Origin: Peptococcaceae bacterium
GTDB taxonomy: Bacteria > Bacillota > Peptococcia > DRI-13 > UBA5745
Direction of reading: 5' to 3'
NCBI GenBank assembly: GCA_031264885.1
Contig: JAISDM010000020.1
Span: 1 to 14,838 of the forward strand
DNA: 14,838 nucleotides
Every line of letters starts with the position of its first letter. Positions within the stretch are counted from its first letter, which is position 1. The notes beneath the pieces are model-generated. The model did no database searches and was not told the origin of the DNA. It saw only the letters and a program-made list of their open reading frames with translations. Shown here in pieces: positions 1 through 6,664 of the stretch. The position numbers and the translations under genes are program-made.

Positions 1-634
1 TATCCTCCGCCTTCATGAAACGCAGAACCAACAGCAGGCCCGTCTCCAGGCTGACCCGCGCGCCCGCTCGCAGAGCCTGTTCCCCGTCTTCGTCCAAACC
101 GCCCAGCAGCAGCTTGAGACAGCCGGGCCTGACCCCCGTATCCCCCAGCCCCCGCTCCGCCTCTTGCCGCAGCCGGTCACAACAGCCGGCCAAATCCAGA
201 CCACGCGGCGCGTCCGGCCACGCGTCCCCGGCGCAAAAGCCCGCCGACGCCACCACATGAACCCCCGTCTGTTCCGAGATTCGCCGCAAAGCGCCGGCGC
301 CGCCCAAACAGTTCCCCGCCACGCTGGCGTCCAAGACCGCGCCGCCCCCCGCCTGACGAAAAAGCGCCAGCTCCCGGGCCATCGCCGCCTCGCCGTCCTG
401 CCGCGTGGCGTCCCGGGCCAAAAACGTATTGCGGTGCAGAATGCCCACATTGTCCAAACGCACCTTATCCTCGCCGCGGACAGGAAAAAGACGCGCCGTC
501 TCCGTCTCCGCGGTTGTCGCCGCCTTACCGTACCACCCCGCGCCGTCATGAAAGATATGATCGCACATGGACGTGACCCCCAGCGTCTCCGGCGCCACCG
601 GCCCGCACACCGTCATAACCCTCTTATCCGTCAT
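1..634 (-). CDS. Phosphotriesterase-family (TIM-barrel amidohydrolase) protein, partial at window edge
   Basis: The first 211 codons are present; the 3' end lies beyond base 1. ATG at 634 follows an AGGGGGG ribosome site. The order of landmarks fits the phosphotriesterase family (PF02126): an N-terminal GPV.PE.LGVTSM segment (residues 11-23), LDNVG (60-64), AGGGAVLDASVAG (95-107), EQTGVHVVASAGF (121-133) and GVRPGCLKL (167-175). K174 matches the lysine that is carbamylated to bridge two metals. Two metal ligands are missing: the HxH pair is C24-D25-H26, and the His that normally follows the TG.P segment is R205. The visible part is rich in cysteine (10, 24, 109, 134, 151, 152, 172). Members of this family act as lactonases, esterases or amidohydrolases, but the ligand losses make chemistry uncertain. 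It is 318 nt downstream of the peptide importer, separated by repeats, so co-transcription is possible but not shown. Family assignment is fairly sure; activity is unknown. Confidence 0.85.
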   Translation of the reverse strand, partial: MTDKRVMTVCGPVAPETLGVTSMCDHIFHDGAGWYGKAATTAETETARLFPVRGEDKVRLDNVGILHRNTFLARDATRQDGEAAMARELALFRQAGGGAVLDASVAGNCLGGAGALRRISEQTGVHVVASAGFCAGDAWPDAPRGLDLAGCCDRLRQEAERGLGDTGVRPGCLKLLLGGLDEDGEQALRAGARVSLETGLLLVLRFMKAED

Positions 635-663
635 ATATTCACCCCCCTAACCGATCCCGGGCC

Positions 664-781
664 AGACTGTCCGAAAACGTCAAAAATCGCATCATCAACA
701 CCATATATAGCGTGTCTCTCCGAATGAATCACCCTATATATTGTGTGTTGGGAATATTTAGGGTGCGTTTTCGGACAGTCT
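664..781. repeat. 118-bp foldback element with perfect 16-bp terminal inverted repeats (MITE-like)
   Basis: AGACTGTCCGAAAACG at 664-679 is the exact reverse complement of 766-781. Inside, 696-714 and 730-750 form a second imperfect inverted pair built around ATATATAG. The element is more AT-rich than its surroundings and has no coding capacity. It ends 30 nt before the phosphotriesterase-family start codon. I see no clear target-site duplication. Its right arm carries CGTTTTCGGAC, which also precedes two other repeats in the window. Confidence 0.75.
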
Positions 782-782
782 A

Positions 783-912
783 GGGCGGCAGAATGCCGCC
801 CCTACGGCGCTGTGAATGATGCCGTCTGTAAGGGCGGCATCAACAAATCCGCCGAGACCAACGAATTCGCCAAGTGAATGATGCCGTCTGTAGGGGCGGC
901 ATTCTGCCGCCC
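783..912. repeat. Family A hairpin repeat, copy 1
   Basis: The two ends (783-805 and 890-912) are perfect 23-bp inverted copies of each other. Each end is itself a hairpin, GGGCGGCA-GAA-TGCCGCCC followed by CTAC. A partial extra copy (828-840) sits inside as part of a direct repeat (812-840 matching 874-902 with one change). The element lies 41 nt after the dppD stop codon. There is no following T-run, so it is not an obvious intrinsic terminator. Confidence 0.85.
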
Positions 913-952
913 GTCTCTGACAAACGCGCATTTCCAAACGGCGTCCGGCGCC

Positions 953-1951
953 CTACCCGACTTCCCCCGCCCGGTGGCAGGCCGCGAAGCGCCTTTCCCC
1001 GAAGAAACGCTTCTCCGGCGCCTGCTCCCGGCAGACATCCGCCGCGAAAGGGCACCGGGGATGAAACGCGCAGCCGGCCGGGAGACAGGCCGGATCGGGA
1101 ATATTGCCCTCAATCATATCCAGCCGGCGGGATACGGTGCGCATGGTGGGAACACATCTCAACAGACCCATGGTATAAGGATGCATAGGGTTCGCGAACA
1201 ACTCCCCGGCGGAAGCCTCCTCCACGACCCGGCCCGCGTAGAACACAGCCACCCGCTCCGCCAGCTGAGCGATCACGCACAGATCATGCGTAATCAGCAC
1301 CACACTCATATCATTCTTCCGCCGCAGCCTCCCCAGAAGCTCCAGTATCTGCGCCTGAATGGTCACATCCAAAGCCGTGGTAGGCTCGTCCGCCAGCAGC
1401 ACCCTGGGATTGCAGATCAAAGCCATCGCAATCATCACCCGCTGCCGGAGCCCCCCGGACAATTGGTGCGGATAGCACCAGAACCGGCTCCTCGCGTCCG
1501 GTATCTCCACCATTTGAAAATACTCCAGCGCCTTCTCCTCCGCCTGCTTCTCACTGAGACTCTCGTGCAGCCGCAGAGTCTCGATGATCTGCTTGCCCAC
1601 CCGCATCACAGGATTCAGACTGGTCATGGGCTCCTGGAAAATCATGGCGATCTCCTTGCCGCGCATCCGCCGCAGCTCCGCGCCGCTCATGCGCATCACA
1701 TCCCGACCGTCCAGAAGGATCTCGCCTTCAAGAACAGCGGGCGGCGACTGGACCAGCCGCATCACACTGGAAAAAGTCACACTTTTGCCGCAGCCGCTCT
1801 CCCCCACGATCCCCAGAGACTCACCCTTGCGCAAAGTGAGATCAACCCCGTTTACCGCGCAAACCGGCCCCCGTCCCCGCATAGGAAACCGAACCCGCAG
1901 CCCGCGGATATCCAACAAAACCCCACCGTCACTCAATCGTTTTGCCTCCAT
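953..1951 (-). CDS. dppD: Dipeptide/oligopeptide ABC transporter ATP-binding protein DppD/OppD
   Basis: This is one of two cytoplasmic ATPases that would drive the importer encoded just upstream. It has 332 residues, a usual length for DppD/OppD. Visible motifs are Walker A GESGCGKS (50-57), the signature LSGGLRQR (164-171), Walker B VLLADE with catalytic E189, and the switch histidine H222. The C-terminal oligopeptide-transporter domain has C294, C300, C307 and C325. In characterised DppD proteins, cysteines in this region bind a [4Fe-4S] cluster. The ATG shares its A with the TAA stop of dppC (TAATG), which suggests translational coupling. Subfamily and function are sure; the transported substrate cannot be read from the sequence. 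Confidence 0.95.
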   Translation of the reverse strand: MEAKRLSDGGVLLDIRGLRVRFPMRGRGPVCAVNGVDLTLRKGESLGIVGESGCGKSVTFSSVMRLVQSPPAVLEGEILLDGRDVMRMSGAELRRMRGKEIAMIFQEPMTSLNPVMRVGKQIIETLRLHESLSEKQAEEKALEYFQMVEIPDARSRFWCYPHQLSGGLRQRVMIAMALICNPRVLLADEPTTALDVTIQAQILELLGRLRRKNDMSVVLITHDLCVIAQLAERVAVFYAGRVVEEASAGELFANPMHPYTMGLLRCVPTMRTVSRRLDMIEGNIPDPACLPAGCAFHPRCPFAADVCREQAPEKRFFGERRFAACHRAGEVG

Positions 1952-2763
1952 TACACTCTCGGATCCAGATGATCCCGCAGCCCATCCCCCAGCAGATTAA
2001 ACCCCCATATGGTCAAAGCGATGAACGCGCCCGAGAACCCCGTCGTCCAGGGAGCGGTGAACATATAGGGTTTCCCCTCATTGACAATCAGTCCCCAGGA
2101 AGGCGTCGGCTGAGGAATCCCCAGTCCCAGGAAGCCCAGAGAAGCCTCCGCCAGAATCGAACCGCCCATTCCCATAGACAGCACCACAAAGATCTGAGGC
2201 AGCACATTCGGCAAAACATGCCGGAACATGGTTCTGAATCTGCCGGAACCCATAGACTCAGACGCAATCACAAACGTGCGCTCCCCCACACTGAGAGCGG
2301 CCCCCCGGGCGACCCGGTAAAATATCGGAATCAGCGGAATCCCGATGGAAAGACACATGTTCCGCGTGGACGGGCCCAGCGCCACGCCGATGATCATAGA
2401 AAGAAGCAGCGACGGGAACGCCATCATAATATCGATCAGCCGGCCGGCGGCGAGATCGAACCCGCCTTTGAGATAGCCGGACACAATCCCCAGAACACTG
2501 CCGCAGACCACCGCCACCCCCACCGCGGCAAAAGAAACCATCAGCGAAACCCGGGAACCGTAAACCACACGGCACCACACATCCCGCCCGTAAGGATCCG
2601 TTCCCATCATATGCTCCAGACTGGGCGCCTGATTTTTGTTCGCCAAATCCAGGCCGTCATACGGATAAACCGTAAGCAAAGGCGCAAACAGCGCGATCAA
2701 AAGCATGGCCAAGATCATCGCCCCGCCCAGCATTATAAACTTGTTACTCAACAAAGTCCGCAT
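1951..2763 (-). CDS. dppC: Dipeptide/oligopeptide ABC transporter permease DppC/OppC
   Basis: This inner-membrane permease would pair with DppB to form the transport channel. It has 270 residues, near the short end for DppC. An N-terminal membrane segment lies at about 11-32. It is followed by the typical periplasmic-type stretch HMMGTDPYGRDVW (51-63), and further hydrophobic segments run from 75 to the C-terminus. The cytoplasmic EAA loop that docks on the ATPase is at about 166-189 (ASESMGSGRFRTMFRHVLPN region). The C-terminus GLRDHLDPRV is characteristic of the family. It starts 3 nt after the dppF stop with a GAAGGGA ribosome site. The placement of dppF between dppB and dppC is unusual. 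Confidence 0.95.
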   Translation of the reverse strand: MRTLLSNKFIMLGGAMILAMLLIALFAPLLTVYPYDGLDLANKNQAPSLEHMMGTDPYGRDVWCRVVYGSRVSLMVSFAAVGVAVVCGSVLGIVSGYLKGGFDLAAGRLIDIMMAFPSLLLSMIIGVALGPSTRNMCLSIGIPLIPIFYRVARGAALSVGERTFVIASESMGSGRFRTMFRHVLPNVLPQIFVVLSMGMGGSILAEASLGFLGLGIPQPTPSWGLIVNEGKPYMFTAPWTTGFSGAFIALTIWGFNLLGDGLRDHLDPRV

Positions 2764-2766
2764 CAG

Positions 2767-3783
2767 CTATCCCTTCTCCGCCAGGCAGCCGGTATCCAAG
2801 CTCAGATTCAGCTCCCCCGCCTTATGACAGGCCGCGTAATGCCCCCCGCCGAAGTCCCGCAATTCCGGCGGCGTTTGGGTACACAGCCGGTCCCCGTGAG
2901 GACACCGGCTGTGAAAGACACAGCCCGCCTGCGGGCGCAGCATACTGGGCACACTGCCTTGCAGCACCGCGTATTTCCGTATCCACCCCGGATCAGGCTC
3001 CGGCACGGCCGACAGCAGCGCGTAGGTATACGGATGCAGAATATGGTCAAACAATTCATCCTTACCGGCCAGCTCCACCAGCCGGCCGAAATACATAACC
3101 CCGATCCGGTCAGAGACAAACCGCACCACAGACAGATTATGAGAAATAAACAAATAGGTCAGCCCCATTTGTTCTTTTAAATCCAACAGCAGATTCAGAA
3201 TCTGCGCCTGAATCGAAACGTCCAAAGCGGACACCGCCTCATCGCAGACAATAAATTCGGGAGACAGAGACAGCGCCCGGGCAATGCAAAGCCGCTGCCG
3301 CTGCCCGCCGGAGAGCTGATGAGGATACCCTTTGATTAACTGAACCGGAAGCCCCACCGCGGCAAACAGCTCCTCCGTCCGCGCCAGGCGCCGCGCCCTG
3401 CCGCCATACTTGTGGATCCGCAAAGGCTCCGCCGCCAGTTCCTCCAGAGTCATCCTGGGATTCAGCGAATCATAGGGATCCTGAAACACCACCTGCATCT
3501 CCCGCCGGACTTTCATCAACTCACGGAAACTCATCTCATACAGATTCCGTCCCTGATAATAAACCGAGCCGGAGCTGGCCTCAATCAGCCGCAGCGCAGC
3601 CTTATAAAGGGTGCTTTTGCCGCAGCCGCTTTCCCCTACCAGGCCGAACACCTCGCCCCGCCTGATATCAAAGCTCACGTCGTTCACCGCGGTCAGCCGG
3701 GCGGAACGGAACCCCCTGCTGCTGTTGATGGAAAAGGTTTTGGTCAATCCTTCCAATCGGATCAAATAATCGTTGTCGGCCAT
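2767..3783 (-). CDS. dppF: Dipeptide/oligopeptide ABC transporter ATP-binding protein DppF/OppF
   Basis: This is the second ATPase of the importer, expected to act as a heterodimer with DppD. It has 338 residues. Walker A GESGCGKS is at 50-57, LSGGQRQR at 157-164, Walker B FIVCDE at 177-182 (E182 catalytic) and the switch histidine at H215. The C-terminal domain repeats the DppD cysteine pattern at C288, C294, C301 and C319, so both ATPases could carry an Fe-S cluster. LSGGQ and the FQDPYDSLNP segment (100-109) separate it from the DppD-type subunit. It begins 8 nt after dppB, with AGGGTGAG as ribosome site, and ends 3 nt before dppC. Confidence 0.95.
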   Translation of the reverse strand: MADNDYLIRLEGLTKTFSINSSRGFRSARLTAVNDVSFDIRRGEVFGLVGESGCGKSTLYKAALRLIEASSGSVYYQGRNLYEMSFRELMKVRREMQVVFQDPYDSLNPRMTLEELAAEPLRIHKYGGRARRLARTEELFAAVGLPVQLIKGYPHQLSGGQRQRLCIARALSLSPEFIVCDEAVSALDVSIQAQILNLLLDLKEQMGLTYLFISHNLSVVRFVSDRIGVMYFGRLVELAGKDELFDHILHPYTYALLSAVPEPDPGWIRKYAVLQGSVPSMLRPQAGCVFHSRCPHGDRLCTQTPPELRDFGGGHYAACHKAGELNLSLDTGCLAEKG

Positions 3784-3791
3784 AACTCACC

Positions 3792-4730
3792 CTATTCGCC
3801 GGATACCCGGATCCGGGGATCGGCAAACCCGTATATGATATCCGTCATAATATTGACCAGAATCATCAGCATCGCAATGACCACCGCCGCGCCCTGTATC
3901 AGCGGATAATCCCGCGCGTTGATGGCGCCGATCAGCAGGCTTCCGATCCCATTTCTGGTAAAAACCGCCTCAAGTACGATGGCGCCCCCAAACGCCGTGG
4001 CCAAATTATATCCCGTCACCGTAATGATGGGAATCATAGCATTGCCCAAAGCGTGCCTGAACATCACCCATTTTTCAGGCAAGCCCTTGGCCCTGGCCGT
4101 CCGGATAAAGTCCTCGTTAAAAATTTCCAGCATAGAAGACCGGGTCGTCCGCGTCAGAAGCGAGGTTTCCCCCACGACCATGGTCAGAAGCGGGCCGAAC
4201 ATGGACTGCCAGTAAGAGACCCCCCGCGCGTTGCTGAGCACGGGAATGACCCCCAGCTTCCGGGCAAAAATCATCAGCACCCACAGCCCGATGTAAAAGG
4301 TGGGCAAAGACATGCCCAGACTGGACAGGGAAGTCAAAAGCAGATCCGGCCATTTTCCGCGGAACACCGCCGCCGCGACCCCCAGGAACACCGCCAGGAT
4401 CCCGCCGGCCACCACCCCTAAGCCCGCCAGCTGAACCGTGCCGGGCAGCCGTTCCATAATCGCTTCCCGCACCGGCTTGTACAGTGATATGGAATCCCCC
4501 AGATCCCCCGTCAAAAAGTTCCGGAAAGCGATCCCGAACTGAACGGGAAGGGGCGCGTCCAACCCATATTTCACGCGGTAAACCTGAATTTGAGCTTCGG
4601 TAGCCCCGGACCCCAGCATAGAGACCGCCGGATCCCCCGGTATCATGCGGATCACAAAGAAAACCACCACAAACACCCCAATAACGGTAGGAACAGCGGA
4701 CAAAAAACGCTTCAGAACGTAACTGCCCAT
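3792..4730 (-). CDS. dppB: Dipeptide/oligopeptide ABC transporter permease DppB/OppB
   Basis: This is the membrane permease partner of DppC. I chose the ATG at 4730 (312 residues, MGSYVLKRFLSAVPTVIGV). It matches the usual DppB N-terminus and starts 1 nt after the dppA stop. An in-frame ATG at 4751 would add seven residues and overlap dppA by 20 nt. Neither start has a strong ribosome site. The first membrane helix (about 7-28) is followed by RMIPGDPA (28-35) and the DDP-type KYGLD.PLPVQF segment. The EAA loop is at about 212-234 and the C-terminus is GFADPRIR. The function is clear from both sequence and neighbours. Confidence 0.94.
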   Translation of the reverse strand: MGSYVLKRFLSAVPTVIGVFVVVFFVIRMIPGDPAVSMLGSGATEAQIQVYRVKYGLDAPLPVQFGIAFRNFLTGDLGDSISLYKPVREAIMERLPGTVQLAGLGVVAGGILAVFLGVAAAVFRGKWPDLLLTSLSSLGMSLPTFYIGLWVLMIFARKLGVIPVLSNARGVSYWQSMFGPLLTMVVGETSLLTRTTRSSMLEIFNEDFIRTARAKGLPEKWVMFRHALGNAMIPIITVTGYNLATAFGGAIVLEAVFTRNGIGSLLIGAINARDYPLIQGAAVVIAMLMILVNIMTDIIYGFADPRIRVSGE

Positions 4731-4731
4731 A

Positions 4732-6318
4732 TTATCCAACATCCGCCTCATTCAGATGCAGCGCCAGATCACCCCAAAGCTTAGCCCCGGTCACATTCGG
4801 CTGAGTGATGAAATGATACCCATAAGTGCTGATGGGATACAGCGCCTTCAAATCCAGGAAGTATCTCTGCGCCTCCTCAAAGGCGGCGGTTTTTTCCTCT
4901 TCCGTGGAAGCGTCCAGCCCTTCCGCGACCAAGGCGTCATAAACGGGATCGGTCACCCCCACCCAGTTCGATCCGGGATAGAAATCGCTGGTATAACGGT
5001 TGATGGTATCGTCGGCCAGAGGCGGGGTGCTGTTGTACAGCAGCCACATACCCGCCGTACCCCCTCTCACCTGATCGATGAACACGCCGAAATCCACCAT
5101 CTGTAATTCCACATTGAAGCCGGATTCCTTCAGCTGCGACTGGACGATCAGACTGGGCGCGGTGCTCAGCTCATCGTTGACACACCACAGCGTCACATCC
5201 ACTCCGTCCGGATATCCCGCTTCCGCCAGCAGCGCCTTCGCCCGGGCCGGGTCATAGCCAGGCTTGAGATAATCGGTCAAAGCGTACTTGCTGATGGGCG
5301 GAATATACCCTCCGGGGAAGGTCTCGTTGCCGTAAAACAGCTCATCCAGGAAATACTGAGGATCCACGGCATGGAAAAACGCCTCCCGCACCTTCATATC
5401 CGTCCAGGGATCCAGCTGCGCGTTGAGCCCCACGTACAGCAGCTGATCGGAAGGGATATAGTTGATGGAATATCCCTGCGCCTCATATTCGTTCACTTTG
5501 TCCTGATAATATACAAAAATCACATCCAGCTCGCCGTTTTCGAAAGCGGAATAAATCACATTGCTGTCGGTGATGATGGTATAGACGATACGGTCCAGTT
5601 TGGGCGCGGCGCCCCAATAATCCGCAAAGCGCACAGCCTCCGTTTTGACGCCGGGCGTTCCGCCGTCATAAGCGAAAGGCCCTGTGCCCACAGGCGTGGA
5701 GGCGAACCCTTCCAGGCCGATGGCGTCGAAAGCGGCCCGGCTGACAATGATGCTGGAATACTGGGAACAGCGGGTGATAAAATCCACGTCCGGGCTGGCC
5801 AGGTTAAAAACCACCGTATAAGGATCCGGCGTCTCAATAGAAGTCACATTGCTCAGATTCAGGGTCTCCGCGTGTATGGAACCGGTATCCGGATCCAGGT
5901 TGCGCTCAAAACTGAATTTCACATCCTCCGAGGTCATTTCCCCATAGCCCTGGTGGAATTGAGCGCCCCGGCGCAGATGGAAGGTATAAGCCAGCCCGTC
6001 CGGGCTCATCTCCCAGGATTCCGCCAGCAACGGACTGGAAGAACCGTCCGTTTCCAATTTGCAGAGGGTTTCAAAAATCTGAGGGGTCAGCGCCAACTGA
6101 GCGGCGCCGGTAAATGTGACCGGATCCCAGGAGGTGTCCTCCCAGTCCCGGGCGACGCGCAGCACCTTCTCGCCGCCGGGAGCGGCGTCCGCCGAAACCG
6201 GCGCGTTCCCGCCGCTCTCAGCGCTGTTCCCGCCGCATCCGGACAGCGCCAGCCCCAATACGGCGAACACCGCCAAAAACCCCAGCAATTTGTTGATTTT
6301 CTTATTCTGTCTTTGCAT
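4732..6318 (-). CDS. dppA: Peptide/oligopeptide ABC transporter substrate-binding lipoprotein (family 5)
   Basis: This 528-residue extracellular receptor would capture the substrate for the DppBCDF machinery. Residues 1-28 form a lipoprotein signal: basic MQRQNKKINK, a hydrophobic core, then LSGC with C28 as the lipidation site. The mature part has the SBP_bac_5 pattern: PQIFETLCKLE, LAESWEMSPDGLAYTFHLRRGAQFH, TSEDVKFSFER, GTGPFAYD, VREAFFHAVD and DPARAKALLAEAGYPDG. The start is ATG 6318, with AGGAGAG about 10 nt upstream. A longer in-frame extension to 6510 runs through two repeat elements and has no lipoprotein logic, so I reject it. It is first in the A-B-F-C-D operon. Substrate could be peptides, but family 5 also includes nickel and opine binders; I cannot decide. 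Confidence 0.93.
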   Translation of the reverse strand: MQRQNKKINKLLGFLAVFAVLGLALSGCGGNSAESGGNAPVSADAAPGGEKVLRVARDWEDTSWDPVTFTGAAQLALTPQIFETLCKLETDGSSSPLLAESWEMSPDGLAYTFHLRRGAQFHQGYGEMTSEDVKFSFERNLDPDTGSIHAETLNLSNVTSIETPDPYTVVFNLASPDVDFITRCSQYSSIIVSRAAFDAIGLEGFASTPVGTGPFAYDGGTPGVKTEAVRFADYWGAAPKLDRIVYTIITDSNVIYSAFENGELDVIFVYYQDKVNEYEAQGYSINYIPSDQLLYVGLNAQLDPWTDMKVREAFFHAVDPQYFLDELFYGNETFPGGYIPPISKYALTDYLKPGYDPARAKALLAEAGYPDGVDVTLWCVNDELSTAPSLIVQSQLKESGFNVELQMVDFGVFIDQVRGGTAGMWLLYNSTPPLADDTINRYTSDFYPGSNWVGVTDPVYDALVAEGLDASTEEEKTAAFEEAQRYFLDLKALYPISTYGYHFITQPNVTGAKLWGDLALHLNEADVG

Positions 6319-6345
6319 ACCGCAGCACTCTCCTAACTCTTGGAT

Positions 6346-6445
6346 GTCATTCCGGGCTTGTCTATCCCCCGTCATTCCGGCTTTATGCCGGAATCCAAAA
6401 ATGATAAACCAAAGAACCTGGATTCTGGGACAAGCCCAGAATGAC
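6346..6445. repeat. Family B two-hairpin repeat, copy 1
   Basis: The 17-bp ends (6346-6362 and 6429-6445) are inverted copies with one mismatch. Two internal hairpins are visible: ATTCCGGC-TTTAT-GCCGGAAT (6374-6394) and ATTCTGGG-ACAAG-CCCAGAAT (6422-6442). They are joined by a conserved linker containing GATAAACCAA. It ends 28 nt upstream of the dppA start codon, just outside the ribosome site. A second copy lies at 11998-12072. Confidence 0.85.
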
Positions 6446-6472
6446 AAGATATAACCGTTTTCGGACGGGGAC

Positions 6473-6586
6473 GGGCGGCAGGATGCCGCCCCTACAAGCG
6501 CATCGTTCACGGTACCGGGCGGTCGGGGACGGCCACCCCGCCAGGCGCGTCATTCACGGTACCGTAGGGGCGGCATTCTGCCGCCC
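6473..6586. repeat. Family A hairpin repeat, copy 2
   Basis: The left end 6473-6495 and right end 6564-6586 are inverted copies differing only at one loop base (GGA versus GAA in the GGGCGGCA/TGCCGCCC hairpin). CGTTTTCGGAC at 6456-6466 precedes it by 6 nt, the same spacing as in copies 1 and 4. The 68-nt centre contains TTCACGGTACC twice. It lies between the flavoenzyme gene and family B copy 1. Confidence 0.83.
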
Positions 6587-6631
6587 GGAATCCGGATCCG
6601 CCCGCAATTCGCTCAGGCGCGTTTCGCTAAG

Positions 6632-6664
6632 CAATGCCTAACTGCGAATCGCAGTTAGGCATTG
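6632..6664 (-). repeat. Perfect 15-bp stem, 3-nt loop palindrome across the flavoenzyme stop codon
   Basis: 6632-6646 and 6650-6664 are exact reverse complements around the 3-nt loop AAT (plus strand). The TAA stop of the upstream gene (6657-6655) lies inside the stem. The following minus-strand bases are GCTTAGCG, with no T-run. It could be a 3' processing or stability hairpin, a factor-dependent terminator, or an inserted element that provided the stop codon. Confidence 0.7.

Noticed and set aside
13..549. Minus-strand 178-codon frame at the window edge
   Set aside because: Its Arg/Trp-rich translation has no motifs; the adjacent frame from ATG 634 matches the phosphotriesterase family.
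783..912. Intrinsic terminator after dppD
   Set aside because: The hairpin is strong but no T-run follows it on the minus strand, and the same structure recurs as a dispersed repeat.
1942..3180. Long plus-strand open frame (412 codons)
   Set aside because: It lies opposite dppC and dppF, has an Arg/His/Pro/Gln-rich composition without recognisable motifs, and arises from GC-rich antisense reading.
6319..6510. 64-residue N-terminal extension of the substrate-binding protein
   Set aside because: It translates family A and B repeats; the lipoprotein signal starts at ATG 6318.
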